Below, piece after piece: positions 50,878 to 60,117 of a stretch of DNA of 64,000 nt. Position 1 is the stretch's first letter. Each line of letters starts with the position of its first letter. Below the pieces are notes generated by a model. The model saw only the letters and a program-made list of their open reading frames with translations, was not told the origin of the DNA and ran no database searches. The translations under genes and the position numbers were made by a program. This DNA is from Sulfotelmatobacter sp963788225 (lineage in GTDB: Bacteria; Acidobacteriota; Terriglobia; Terriglobales; Acidobacteriaceae), in the NCBI GenBank assembly GCA_963788225.1, contig CAWBGI010000006.1, positions 186,001-250,000 of the forward strand. Direction: 5' to 3'.

Positions 50878-52143
50878 ATGCGAAGCAAGAAACTTTCCCG
50901 CACATTGATTTTAGTGTTGGCCATGTTTGCTCTGGCCACGCTTATGGCCGGCACGCGCGCCGCGGCGCAGGCGGAAGCGGTGCTGCATAGCTTCAAGGGC
51001 AACGTCACAGATGGCGGAGTGCCGCGCGCCGCGCTGATTTCCGATGCCTCCGGCAATCTCTACGGCACCACCTATCAGGGCGGCGCTTACGGCTACGGAA
51101 CAGTTTTTGAGTTATCGCCGAAGGTGGGCGGAGGGTGGACGGAAAGATTGCTGCATAGCTTCAACGACAACGGCACAGACGGGTACAATCCCGAGGCCAG
51201 CCTGATCTTCGACAGCTCCGGCAATCTCTACGGCACTACAGAGAACGGCGGCGCTTATCTCTACGGGATAGCGTTCGAGTTGAGTCCGGCGGCGGGCGGC
51301 AGTTGGACTGAGAAGGTGCTGCACGGCTTCGGCAGCGACACCTCCGATGATGGGTGGTTTCCCGTGGCTGGCCTGATCATCGACAAATCTGGAAATCTCT
51401 ACGGCACAACACCTGCGGGGGGTCTCAACGGGCAGGGGGCTGTGTTCGAGTTAACTGCTGGAACGGGCGGGACCTGGACGGAAACGACGCTGTACAGCTT
51501 CGTCGGCGGCACTACGGATGGCGGCTTTCCTTTGTCCGGGCTGCTGCTTGATGCCTCCGGCAACCTCTACGGCACAACCTATGTGGGCGGAACCTACGGC
51601 ACCGGCACGGTGTTCGAGGTGAAACCGGGAGCGGGTGGGACCTGGACCGAGACGGTTTTGTATAGCTTCAACAATGGCAACAACGGCAGCGCAGATGCGA
51701 ATGCTCCCTACGCCGGTGTGATCTCGGATGCCTCCGGCAATCTGTATGGAACTGGTTACAACGGCGGCGCCTCCAACCACGGGGCGGTGTTCGAGTTGAT
51801 GCCGGGAACGGATGGAACCTGGACGGAAACGGTACTGCATAGCTTTGGGAGCAAGAGCGGGGACGGGTACAGTCCCATGGGCGGTGTGATCTTCAATGCG
51901 GCCGGCGATTTGTTTGGCACAACGTACGACGGCGGCACCTCTGGCTACGGAGCCGTGTTCGAGCTGGGACCCAAGGCGGGCGGCGGCTGGACCGAGAGGA
52001 TTCTGCACAGCTTTGCCGACAATGGCAAGGACGGGTACAACCCCTATGCTGGCGTGGTCTTGGGGACTGGCGGCAATCTGTACGGCACAACGGGCAGCGG
52101 CGGCGCTTATGGAGAGGGCACGGTGTTCGTGGTGAAGCCGTAG
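50878..52143 (+). CDS. Secreted GloVer-repeat (TIGR03803-type) protein 1
   Basis: 421 residues. Signal peptide (about 1-31, ending ARAAAQA). The rest is about seven repeats of roughly 50 residues, each with the pattern ASGNLYGTTYxGGxYGxGTVFEL, then GGxWTExVLHSF. This repeat is abundant in Acidobacteriota and probably forms a beta-propeller or extended surface structure; its function is unknown. Ribosome site aaggagg before ATG. It is followed by two paralogues. Confidence 0.88.
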   Translation: MRSKKLSRTLILVLAMFALATLMAGTRAAAQAEAVLHSFKGNVTDGGVPRAALISDASGNLYGTTYQGGAYGYGTVFELSPKVGGGWTERLLHSFNDNGTDGYNPEASLIFDSSGNLYGTTENGGAYLYGIAFELSPAAGGSWTEKVLHGFGSDTSDDGWFPVAGLIIDKSGNLYGTTPAGGLNGQGAVFELTAGTGGTWTETTLYSFVGGTTDGGFPLSGLLLDASGNLYGTTYVGGTYGTGTVFEVKPGAGGTWTETVLYSFNNGNNGSADANAPYAGVISDASGNLYGTGYNGGASNHGAVFELMPGTDGTWTETVLHSFGSKSGDGYSPMGGVIFNAAGDLFGTTYDGGTSGYGAVFELGPKAGGGWTERILHSFADNGKDGYNPYAGVVLGTGGNLYGTTGSGGAYGEGTVFVVKP

Positions 52144-52192
52144 GTGGGGAGTTGGGGCCAATCGTCGCACCGCGAAGAGCGAGGGAGAACTC

Positions 52193-53422
52193 ATGCGAAC
52201 CAAGAAGGTTTCCAGCGGACTGACAGCGGTATTGGCGGCTTTTGCGGTATGCCTCTTCATGACGGGCGCGCTCGCCGCCGGACAGACCGAGACGGTTCTG
52301 TATAACTTCAATGCCAAGAGCGGGGGCCCATACGGCCCCTGCCTCAGTTTGACGTTCGACGCATCCGGCAACCTTTATGGCACCGCGCGAAACGGCGGCG
52401 CCGGGTACGGCGTCCCAGGAGGGGAGATATTCGAGCTAATGCCCGCCGCGGGCGGTGGCTGGACGACAAAGTTCCTATTCGACTTCAAGAATGGAACTGA
52501 AGGATCAACGCCCAACTGCGGATTGGTCCGAGATGCCCTGGGTAACATTTATGGGACGACCTTTTCTGGCGGCTTCGAATTCTGGGGCACGGCTTTCGAA
52601 TTGAGTCCTAACAGTGACGGCTCATGGACCGAGAAAGTGCTGCATTATTTCGGCAAACCTGCAACCGACGGCGAGGTTCCCTTGGCAGGGTTGGTGTCTG
52701 ATCCCGCCGGCAATCTCTACGGCACAACGGAATTGGGTGGCGCCAACGGAACCGGAGCGGTGTTCGAACTGGCGCCGCAGCCGGACGGGGCTTGGACCGA
52801 AAAGGTGCTGTACAGCTTTGGTACCGGCACCGACGGGCAAGCACCCGGTTCAAGCCTTATCTTCGATTCCGCCGGCAACCTTTACGGTACTACTCTGGCG
52901 GGCGGAGCGAACGACGGGGGTACGGTATTCGAGCTGTTGCCTAAGTCCGGCGGCAGGTGGGTCGAGACTGTCCTGTATAGTTTCGCCGCCGCCTCAGAAC
53001 CCTCTGCCAGCTTGATCTTCGACAGCGCCGGCAATCTCTACAGCACTACGATCGGGTCGGTATTCGAGTTGTCACCGGCTGGGGGTGGAACCTGGACGGA
53101 AAAGACTCTGCACACCTTTTCGGGCAGCGTGGATGGCTTCAACGTTTTCTCCGGCTTGACCTTCGACAAATTCGGCAATCTTTACGGCGCTACCGCGTCG
53201 GGCGGTATTTACGGTGGCGCGAACGGCTTTGGCACGGTGTTCAAGTTGACGCCGGAGGTGGGCGGAAATTGGTCGAAGACTACGCTGTTTAACTTCGATC
53301 GCAAGGACGGCTCCGTGCCCGCCTATGGGAATCTTATTTTCGACGCCGCCGGAAATCTCTACGGCGGGGCGGGGGGCGGCGGCGAGTACGACTGGGGCGC
53401 GGTGTTCGAGATCACACCTTAG
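52193..53422 (+). CDS. Secreted GloVer-repeat protein 2
   Basis: 409 residues, the same layout as its neighbour: signal peptide (MRTKKVSSGLTAVLAAFAV start), then repeats with NLYGT and GGxWTEKVLxxF. One repeat is shortened near 53040 (NLYSTTIGSVFELSP), where the Gly-rich loop is lost. The stop codon TAG forms part of the IS5 target site, which the insertion duplicated, so the protein end is unchanged. Ribosome site gagggag. Confidence 0.87.
   Translation: MRTKKVSSGLTAVLAAFAVCLFMTGALAAGQTETVLYNFNAKSGGPYGPCLSLTFDASGNLYGTARNGGAGYGVPGGEIFELMPAAGGGWTTKFLFDFKNGTEGSTPNCGLVRDALGNIYGTTFSGGFEFWGTAFELSPNSDGSWTEKVLHYFGKPATDGEVPLAGLVSDPAGNLYGTTELGGANGTGAVFELAPQPDGAWTEKVLYSFGTGTDGQAPGSSLIFDSAGNLYGTTLAGGANDGGTVFELLPKSGGRWVETVLYSFAAASEPSASLIFDSAGNLYSTTIGSVFELSPAGGGTWTEKTLHTFSGSVDGFNVFSGLTFDKFGNLYGATASGGIYGGANGFGTVFKLTPEVGGNWSKTTLFNFDRKDGSVPAYGNLIFDAAGNLYGGAGGGGEYDWGAVFEITP
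53419..53422. repeat. Target-site duplication TTAG of the IS5-family element (second copy 54575-54578)
   Basis: TTAG occurs directly before the left terminal repeat (53419-53422) and directly after the right one (54575-54578). It fits the YTAR target consensus of IS5-type elements. The left copy includes the TAG stop of GloVer gene 2. Confidence 0.8.
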
Positions 53423-54574
53423 GGAACCTCTGAGCAACCATCGCTTTTGAAGGCTCCAGGAATTTCAGGCCTTCACAGGCCACGAACTCCCCCTGTGTTG
53501 CTTACGGCCGTACCGGAACTCGCTATTTACGCGAGGTTCAGAGACACTACGCCCTCGCCACTGCCAGCCGTCTGCGGTGCAGGTACAGGTTCACCAGCGC
53601 GAAGCTGGCGCACAGCCGATGATGGTTCTTCTGAATCCCGCGGTATCTCACCTTCTCGAAACCGAAGATGCGCTTCAGAATCCGGAACGGATGTTCCACC
53701 TTCGCTCGCACTCTGGCCTTCACCCGGTTCTTAGCCTTCTGTAACTCGTCCACGAAGTTCTTGTACTGCACTCTCCGGCTGGTCATATCTTGCGCTCGCG
53801 GAGCCGCCTGCCGGATGGCTTCTCCCTGTCCCTGGTATCCACCATCGCCCCACACCTTGCGCTCCTCGCCGTGCAACAGATCCGGCAGCATGTGTTTGTC
53901 CGCTACCGAAGCCGCCGATGTGCACAGCGAATGCACATGGCCTTGCTTGGAGTCCACTCCGATGTGCGCCTTCAGCCCGAAGTACCACTGCTTTCCCTTG
54001 CGCGTCTGGTGCATCTCCGGGTCGCGCTCTCCACTCCGGTTCTTGGTCAACGAAGGCGCATGAATAATGGTGGCGTCCACAATCGTTCCCGTGGTGATGC
54101 GGATGCCCCGGCTTTCCAGATACTGGTTCACCGCGTTCAGCATCGCCCCGCCCAGTTCGTGTTTCTCCAGCAGGTGACGGAACTGAAGGATGGTGCTCTC
54201 GTCCGGCACCGGCGCCCGCCCCAGATCAATTCCCACAAAGCGCCGCAGCACCGGCGATTCATACAGCGCATCCTCCGCCCCCGGATCGCTCAGGTTGAAC
54301 CACTGCTGCAGAAAGTACACCCGCAACATGATGCTCAGTCCTACCGGAGGCCGCCCGTTCTCTCCCTTCGGATAGTGCGGTTCCACCAGCGCCTGTAATT
54401 CCGCCCACGGCACGATCTGTTCCATCTCCTCCAGAAACCGCTCCCGCCTCGTCTTCCGTCCGTACTTCTCGAAACCCGTCTGCGCCGCCAAAGTTTGCTG
54501 TCGCATCCGCCTTTTCACCTCGACTTACACCCTACCCGCTTCCCCTGTGGATCGCAGAGTCCTTCAGAGGTTCC
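53423..54574 (-). mobile_element. IS5-family insertion sequence, 1152 bp, intact-looking
   Basis: The ends carry inverted repeats GGAACCTCTGA (53423-53433) and its complement (54564-54574), with looser matching further in. The single gene inside is a full-length transposase on the minus strand. The flanking TTAG direct repeats match at both sides, which indicates a simple, fairly recent transposition. It separates GloVer gene 2 from gene 3. Confidence 0.88.
53547..54518 (-). CDS. IS5-family DDE transposase
   Basis: 323 residues. An N-terminal DUF772-like region (VPDESTILQFRHLLE) is followed by the DDE domain: first Asp in TIVDATIIHAP, second Asp in KVWGDGGYQGQ and the late region with the Glu in RVRAKVEHPFRILKRIFGF, which is the Y-(2)-R-(3)-E-like signature in this group. 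All look intact, so it may be active. ATG 54518 or the nearby ATG 12 bases on (MRQQTLAAQ) could be the start. Confidence 0.92.
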   Translation of the reverse strand: MKRRMRQQTLAAQTGFEKYGRKTRRERFLEEMEQIVPWAELQALVEPHYPKGENGRPPVGLSIMLRVYFLQQWFNLSDPGAEDALYESPVLRRFVGIDLGRAPVPDESTILQFRHLLEKHELGGAMLNAVNQYLESRGIRITTGTIVDATIIHAPSLTKNRSGERDPEMHQTRKGKQWYFGLKAHIGVDSKQGHVHSLCTSAASVADKHMLPDLLHGEERKVWGDGGYQGQGEAIRQAAPRAQDMTSRRVQYKNFVDELQKAKNRVKARVRAKVEHPFRILKRIFGFEKVRYRGIQKNHHRLCASFALVNLYLHRRRLAVARA

Positions 54575-54663
54575 TTAGCTGCGGAGGCACTTGGAAAGGA
54601 TCTGATGGTTGCTACTTCTTTCCCCCGTTCACAATCGACGGGCAGACTTTAGGAGGATTGGTT

Positions 54664-55968
54664 ATGCGAGACAAGAAAGTTTCAATCGGAATGGCGGCGG
54701 TATTGGCGGCTGTTGCGGTGTGCCTGCTTATGACGGGCGCACGTGCGGGTGCTCAGACTGAAACGGTGCTGTATGGCTTCGGCAGCAGTACAGACTATAC
54801 ATACGGGTACTATCCCGTCTCCAACCTGACCTTCGATGCGGCGGGAAATCTCTACAGCACAACGGTTGGGGGCGGAGCCAATCCTACCGCCTTCGGCACA
54901 GTGTTTGAGTTGACACCATCGAGCGGCGGAGTTTGGACGCCGAAGGTGTTGGCGGATTTCGGCATAAGCTCGGGCTCTCCCAACGGCGGCGTGATCTTCG
55001 ACAGTGCAGGAAATCTTTATGGCGTGACGGTGGGTGGGGGCGCTTATCAGGGAGGCGTGGTGTATGAGCTTACGCCACAAGCGGGCGGCGGTTGGACGGA
55101 GAAGTGGCTGCATCAGTTCGGTCAGGGCACGGACGGCAAGGCTGCTATCGGCAACCTGGCGTTCGATTCTGCCGGAAACCTCTACGGCGTAACCTACGAG
55201 GGCGGTCTTTATGGTCGCGGAACAGTTTACGAGTTGATGCCGCAAGCGGGCGGACTTTGGACTGAGAAGATCTTGCACAACTTCAGCGGCACGGGCGCGG
55301 ACGGAGAGTCCCCATCAGCGGGAGTGATTCTTGACGCTTCCGGAAACGTCTACGGCACGACGGTCTCCGGGGGCGCCAACCAAGGCCACGTAGAGGGTTA
55401 TGCCGGAACGGTGTTCGAGTTGACGCGAGTGGGCAGCGAATGGAGTGAAAAGATTCTTTGGAGCTTCCCCCAGAGCAGGTACGATGCGGCCGGCCCGTTC
55501 GATAGTCTGATCTTCGACAGTGCCGGCAATCTCTACGGAACGACCTCATCCGGCGGCCAGTACTTCAGCAACGGAACTGTGTTCCAGTTGTCACCGACCG
55601 CGGAAGGAGCCTGGACGGAAACGATTCTGCACAGCTTTGGCCGCGACAGTTCCGACGGAGCTGGGCCGTATGGGAACCTGATCATCGATAGCACCGGCAG
55701 CCTATATGGCACGACCAGCCAAGGTGGCAAATACGGATGTCTTTGTTCCTCCACCGGTGGCACGGTGTTCAAGCTTACGCCCGGTTCTGATGGGACTTGG
55801 ACGGAGCGGATCTTGCACAATCTCGGCAGTGGAGATGACGGCGAATATCCGCTCGCGGGATTGCTCATGGACGGCTCCGGCAAACTTTACGGGACCACGA
55901 GGTTTGGCGGGGGTGGCAGCGGTGGCGAAGGCACCGGGCCGGGTGCGGTGTTTGAGGTGACGAAGTAG
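54664..55968 (+). CDS. Secreted GloVer-repeat protein 3
   Basis: 434 residues, signal peptide (MRDKKVSIGMAAVLAAVAVC start) and repeats as in the two upstream genes. It is the most divergent of the three. A strong ribosome site (aggagg, 8 bases before ATG) supports ATG 54664. Before the IS arrived it would have begun about 85 bases after gene 2, so the insertion probably cut it off from any shared transcript. Confidence 0.87.
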   Translation: MRDKKVSIGMAAVLAAVAVCLLMTGARAGAQTETVLYGFGSSTDYTYGYYPVSNLTFDAAGNLYSTTVGGGANPTAFGTVFELTPSSGGVWTPKVLADFGISSGSPNGGVIFDSAGNLYGVTVGGGAYQGGVVYELTPQAGGGWTEKWLHQFGQGTDGKAAIGNLAFDSAGNLYGVTYEGGLYGRGTVYELMPQAGGLWTEKILHNFSGTGADGESPSAGVILDASGNVYGTTVSGGANQGHVEGYAGTVFELTRVGSEWSEKILWSFPQSRYDAAGPFDSLIFDSAGNLYGTTSSGGQYFSNGTVFQLSPTAEGAWTETILHSFGRDSSDGAGPYGNLIIDSTGSLYGTTSQGGKYGCLCSSTGGTVFKLTPGSDGTWTERILHNLGSGDDGEYPLAGLLMDGSGKLYGTTRFGGGGSGGEGTGPGAVFEVTK

Positions 55969-56101
55969 GGTGAGTGGGCGCCGACGGCGGGTGGGATCGT
56001 GAGAAGGAACAGCGGGTTCCTCCACTCCGCCGTCGCTGGCGCTCCGGCTCCGGTCGGAATGACAAAGTTGTAAAGCGTCGGCTAGGGGGTCCTTCGACTG
56101 C

Positions 56102-56131
56102 GTTTGTGCTTCGTGTTCGCGAAGCACAAAC
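56102..56131. repeat. Perfect 12-bp stem-loop
   Basis: gtttgtgcttcg (56102-56113) pairs with cgaagcacaaac (56120-56131) around a six-base loop. It lies between GloVer gene 3 and the MFS gene. No T-tract follows, so it is either an mRNA-protecting hairpin or part of a dispersed intergenic repeat. Confidence 0.6.
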
Positions 56132-56212
56132 TCCGCTCGGATGACAGAGAATCTGCTAATCTTCCTGCTTCGCAATCCTTGAGTTCAATCCGATCCAAGA
56201 TAGAGAGCGTGG

Positions 56213-57496
56213 ATGACGGAAACTGTGCGTCCGGAGCCGAGCCGGCTTTACCGCTGGCTGGTTTTGATCTTTGTCAGTCTGGCGATGTTTGGCAGTTACT
56301 ACGTGTACGACGCGCTCAGTCCGCTGGCCGATGTGCTCAAGCAGCAACTTCATTTCACCGATTTGGATATCGGGTTCCTGCAGGCGATCTACAGCTTTCC
56401 TAACATTTTCACGGTGGTCATCGGCGGTTTCATTATTGACCGAATCGGGCTGCGGAAGTCGCTGATGATTTTTGGCGTACTTTGCTTTGTGGGTCCGGCG
56501 ATTACCGCGATGTCCGGTCACCTCTCGGTCATGGCGACTGGGCGGCTCATCTTCGGCATGGGCGCGGAGTCGCTGAACGTGGCCGTGGTCACGGCGCTGG
56601 CGCGCTGGTTCAAGGGAAAGGAGCTTAGCTTTGCTTTTGGATTGAACCTGACGGCATCGCGGCTGGGTACGTTTGCGGCACTTAATTCTCCGACCTGGGC
56701 GCGCTGGGCGTATTCGAACTGGCGAACTCCATTTTTGATTGCATTGGTCTTTGCGGCGCTTAGTCTGGTGGGTGCGATTGTCTACTGGTTCATGGAGGCT
56801 TGGGCGGAGAAGAACTACCATCTGGGGGATGTTTCCACGGACAAGGTGGTCTTCGCCGATCTGTGGAAATTCGGCGTCAGCTATTGGTTGATCGTCGCGC
56901 TGTGCATTGTCTTCTACTCAGCCATCTTCCCTTTTCAGACTTTTGCGGTGAAATTTTTCATGGAGGCGCATGGCACCTCCCGCGAGTTTGGCGGGTTTCT
57001 GTCGAGCATGCTGACCTTGTTCGCCATGATTGCTACGCCCCTGTTTGGCCTTTGGGTGGATCGCGTGGGCAAACGGGCGTTGCTGATGATGTTCGGGTCG
57101 TTGTTGCTGATCCCTGTGTATTTGATGATGGCTTACACGCAGATCAATCTTTATGTGCCCATGGCGATGATGGGTGTCGCGTTTTCGCTGATACCCGCCG
57201 TGATGTGGCCTTCGGTAGCCTATATTGTCGACCAGTCGAAGCTGGGGACGGCATATGGGTTGATGACGATGATCCAGAATATTGGGCTGTTCGGGCTTAA
57301 CCTGCTGGTGGGATGGGCCAACGAGTATGGCCACGCCGATGCTACGAATCCGGCGGGGTACCACTTGGGAATGTGGATTTTCTCTGTTCTGGGCTTGCTT
57401 GGAGTGCTGTTTGCGTTCCTGCTACGGCAGCGGGAGTTGGGGCCGCACGGCCATGGGCTGGAGACTATTACTACTTCGACCAAGAGTGCGGCATAG
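56213..57496 (+). CDS. Major facilitator superfamily transporter
   Basis: 427 residues and about 12 transmembrane helices. The loop 2-3 motif (GGFIIDRIGLRKSLMI) and its second-half counterpart (LFGLWVDRVGKRALLMM) are those of MFS proteins. It probably moves a small solute with a proton; the substrate cannot be inferred. Nearest by feel to the MFSD1-like branch. ATG 56213 has a weak ribosome site. No linked pathway genes. Confidence 0.88.
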   Translation: MTETVRPEPSRLYRWLVLIFVSLAMFGSYYVYDALSPLADVLKQQLHFTDLDIGFLQAIYSFPNIFTVVIGGFIIDRIGLRKSLMIFGVLCFVGPAITAMSGHLSVMATGRLIFGMGAESLNVAVVTALARWFKGKELSFAFGLNLTASRLGTFAALNSPTWARWAYSNWRTPFLIALVFAALSLVGAIVYWFMEAWAEKNYHLGDVSTDKVVFADLWKFGVSYWLIVALCIVFYSAIFPFQTFAVKFFMEAHGTSREFGGFLSSMLTLFAMIATPLFGLWVDRVGKRALLMMFGSLLLIPVYLMMAYTQINLYVPMAMMGVAFSLIPAVMWPSVAYIVDQSKLGTAYGLMTMIQNIGLFGLNLLVGWANEYGHADATNPAGYHLGMWIFSVLGLLGVLFAFLLRQRELGPHGHGLETITTSTKSAA

Positions 57497-57813
57497 AGAC
57501 TATTTGACGTGCTGGAAAAATCTTTACCACAGAGGGCACGGGGTGACACAGGGTAAGTCAAAAACTACCAATTTTCGGAGGTTGCTACTCTTCAGGTTGC
57601 TTTGGGTTTGAAGTCTTGGGGTGTCGGTGGGCATCCAAGCCTTGGGATGCAAAGGCTTTCCGGATGGTCCCCCGAACTTGAAACTGGGGCTGCCCGCAGC
57701 CCTCCGCAGAACCGTAGAAAGGCTTTGATATTCTGGAACTGCGGGGGTTACCAACGATACGGCAACACCGCGCAAACGATACAACACAAACTACTTATGC
57801 CGCATCCCAACGA
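57497..57813. other. Intergenic stretch before the ECF sigma gene
   Basis: 317 bp without a supported gene. It contains degenerate accacagagg/gacacaggg units near 57530-57555, a form of intergenic repeat, and two copies of aacgatac (57753-57760 and 57775-57782) near a candidate ECF promoter. Confidence 0.4.
57735..57760 (+). promoter_or_regulatory. Candidate autoregulatory ECF-type promoter
   Basis: GGAAC (57735-57739), a 15-base spacer and CGATAC (57755-57760) resemble the RpoE-type -35/-10 pair and lie 54 bases before the sigma gene. ECF sigma genes often drive themselves. The -10 match is approximate. Confidence 0.35.
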
Positions 57814-58449
57814 GTGCGGCCGGGAATAGGCGAGTTGACCGAGCCACGACAACATCAGGGCACCGAAGTTAGCGAAGCCGAGTTGATCGAACGGGCCAAG
57901 CTTGGGGACGCGGAGGCGTTCCAGGGGCTCTACGAAAAGCACAAGCGGCGGGTGTATTCGCTGTGTCTGCGGATGACTGCGAACACGGCGGAGGCCGAGG
58001 ATCTGGCCCAGGAAGCTTTCTTGCAGCTCTACCGCAAGATCGCTACCTTTCGCGGGGAGTCGGCGTTTTCGACCTGGCTGCACCGGCTTTCCGTAAACGT
58101 TGTGCTGATGCATCTAAGAAAGAAAAGTCTTCCTGTGGTTTCTCTGGAAGAGACCACGCAGGGGACTGAGGAAGATTCCCCGAAGAAAGATTTCGGGGCG
58201 GAAGATGTGGCGCTGGCCGGTTCCATTGACCGGATGCAGTTGCAACGGGCGGTGGAAAGTCTCCCTCCCGGCTATCGCATGATTTTTGTGCTTCACGACG
58301 TGGAAGGATACGAGCATAATGAAATCGCGAAAATCGCGGGGTGCTCGATCGGCAACAGCAAGTCGCAGTTGCACAAAGCGCGCATGAAATTGCGCGACCT
58401 GCTCAAGATGGAGAGAGCCGAAAAGGCCGGGAAATCGAAAGCAGGTTAG
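57814..58449 (+). CDS. ECF RNA polymerase sigma factor (RpoE-like)
   Basis: 211 residues. Region 2 (AFQGLYEKHKRRVYSLCLRM; AEDLAQEAFLQLYRKI) and region 4 (LPPGYRMIFVLHDVEGYEHN, then EIAKIAGCSIGNSKSQLHKA) are complete. It directs polymerase to stress or envelope promoters. GTG 57814 has no clear ribosome site; TTG 57835 is an alternative. It is followed after 90 bases by its probable anti-sigma factor. Confidence 0.92.
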   Translation: MRPGIGELTEPRQHQGTEVSEAELIERAKLGDAEAFQGLYEKHKRRVYSLCLRMTANTAEAEDLAQEAFLQLYRKIATFRGESAFSTWLHRLSVNVVLMHLRKKSLPVVSLEETTQGTEEDSPKKDFGAEDVALAGSIDRMQLQRAVESLPPGYRMIFVLHDVEGYEHNEIAKIAGCSIGNSKSQLHKARMKLRDLLKMERAEKAGKSKAG

Positions 58450-58539
58450 GCAAACGTTACACAGCGGAACGGTATTGACTTGGCAGGGGCGCAAGAACTG
58501 CGCTTGTGAGTTCGAGCCGCAGAGACTTGGGGAGAGGTT

Positions 58540-59151
58540 ATGAATTGCGTTGAGCTGCAGCAGAGCTTGGCGGAAGTGGAAGACGCGAGCAGTATGGAAC
58601 AGCGAGCCCACCTGAGGGCTTGCCCGGCGTGCTCGGCGCTGGTGAGAGAATTGAATCTGATTGTGATGACGGCCGGTCAACTGCAGGAGGCGGACGAACC
58701 GAGTCCGCGAGTTTGGAATTCCATTGAAATTGCTTTGCGGGAAGAGGGACTGATACGTCCCCAGCGAGCGCCGGTGTCTTCCTTCAGCGCCCGCTGGGGA
58801 ATTGCGCGATGGTTGGTGCCGTCGGCGGCCATGTTGTTACTGGCCTTGGGAATTTACGTGCGGCGGGAATCACACCCAGATCAGATCGTCAAAGAGGCGG
58901 CGGTGACGATGCCGGTTGCGAACGCATCTGGTTTGAACGACGAGGACTTGCTGCAAGAAGTTGCGGAAAGCGAACCCGGCATGATGACGCAATATCAGGA
59001 GAACCTGCGGCAGGTCAATCAATCCATCCGCGACGCGCAGGGCCTGGTGGATGAGAGCCCGAATGACGTGGAGGCCCGGCGGTCGCTGATGGACGCGTAC
59101 CACCAGAAATCCATGCTTTTTCAGATGGCCATGGACCGGTCTCTGCCATAA
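58540..59151 (+). CDS. Zinc-finger anti-sigma factor, membrane-bound
   Basis: 203 residues. The N-terminal HLRACPACSAL is the H-x3-C-x2-C zinc site of ZAS-type anti-sigma factors. One membrane helix follows (WLVPSAAMLLLALGIYV, about 87-103) and then an outer helical domain. It should hold the upstream sigma factor at the membrane until a signal arrives. Ribosome site ggggagagg before ATG. Confidence 0.85.
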   Translation: MNCVELQQSLAEVEDASSMEQRAHLRACPACSALVRELNLIVMTAGQLQEADEPSPRVWNSIEIALREEGLIRPQRAPVSSFSARWGIARWLVPSAAMLLLALGIYVRRESHPDQIVKEAAVTMPVANASGLNDEDLLQEVAESEPGMMTQYQENLRQVNQSIRDAQGLVDESPNDVEARRSLMDAYHQKSMLFQMAMDRSLP

Positions 59152-59218
59152 TGGTGGAAATTTTCCTGTAGTGTTTTACGGTGACGGCGGATTGGCAGGC
59201 AGCTTGGGGGAGTTGTAT

Positions 59219-60085
59219 ATGGTGAGCAGACGCACAGCAAAACTCGTAGCGATAGGCGCGATCGTGGCGGGCACGCTGGTGGCCGAGAGCAAGAAGGAAT
59301 ACCACTTCAACGTGGGAAAGAAAGCGGGCATATCGGTGATGAATCCTTATGGCTCGATTTCGGTGAAACCGTCGCAGAACAACACCGTGGTGGTGAACGC
59401 GGTTTTGCACTCCGACAAGGTTGAAGTGGATAACAATCAGAACGGTAACCGCGTGGACATTCAATCGCACCTGCTGGCCGGGGCCGACGCCGACACCGGA
59501 CGGGTGGATTATGAAGTGCTGGTTCCCGCAGACGCGAGCGTCACGTTGCACTCGAGCAGCGGGTCCTTGCGAGCCGAAAAACTGCGCGGCGACGTCAACC
59601 TGGAAGGCGCGGGAGCAACCGTTAACGTGCGCGACGTTCAAGATGCGTACGTCCATGTAAAGACCATGAATGGCACGGTGAATCTGGACAACATCAGGAA
59701 CGGTCATGTTGAGGTCGACTCGGTGAGCGGCGAGGTTACGATGAGAGAAGTGAATGGCCCGCTCATACAGGTGGTTTCGACGAGCGGGAGAATCAACTAC
59801 ACCGGGGACTTCGGCAATAGCGGCGAATACCGCCTCAGCAGCCACAGCGGTGACATTGAGGCGACTATTCCGGAGTGGACCTCGGCCGACGTAAGCGCCC
59901 GCTCGCAACGCGGGGAAGTGCATGATGACATTCCGTTGCAACCTAAATATCACGTGTGGTTTCCGATGGACAAGGGACGTGCCTTCGCAGGTACCATGGG
60001 CAGAGTAGCAGTCTCCTCTACGGTAGTGCTGCGGACCTTCAGTGGTAGAATTCACCTCAGAAAACGCTCCGACAAACAACAATAA
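59219..60085 (+). CDS. DUF4097-type beta-helix protein, exported
   Basis: 288 residues from ATG 59219 (ribosome site gggggag). A signal segment (LVAIGAIVAGTLVA) leads to repeated short strands (SSGSLRAEKLRGDVNL, TMNGTVNLDNIRNGHVEVDS, VSGEVTMREVNG), the adhesin-like beta-solenoid of DUF4097/DUF4098 proteins. These commonly follow an ECF sigma/anti-sigma pair, as here, and may be a sensor or output of that pathway; function is unproven. Confidence 0.8.
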   Translation: MVSRRTAKLVAIGAIVAGTLVAESKKEYHFNVGKKAGISVMNPYGSISVKPSQNNTVVVNAVLHSDKVEVDNNQNGNRVDIQSHLLAGADADTGRVDYEVLVPADASVTLHSSSGSLRAEKLRGDVNLEGAGATVNVRDVQDAYVHVKTMNGTVNLDNIRNGHVEVDSVSGEVTMREVNGPLIQVVSTSGRINYTGDFGNSGEYRLSSHSGDIEATIPEWTSADVSARSQRGEVHDDIPLQPKYHVWFPMDKGRAFAGTMGRVAVSSTVVLRTFSGRIHLRKRSDKQQ

Positions 60086-60117
60086 AGAAAACGAAGCGAA
60101 AACTGATTCGGCGCAAA

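Noticed and set aside
50878..55968. Repeated GGNNTACGGCACNAC-like units seen as a possible CRISPR array
   Set aside because: The repeats are in-frame coding repeats (NLYGTT) of GloVer proteins, with spacing of about 150 bases and degenerate sequence.
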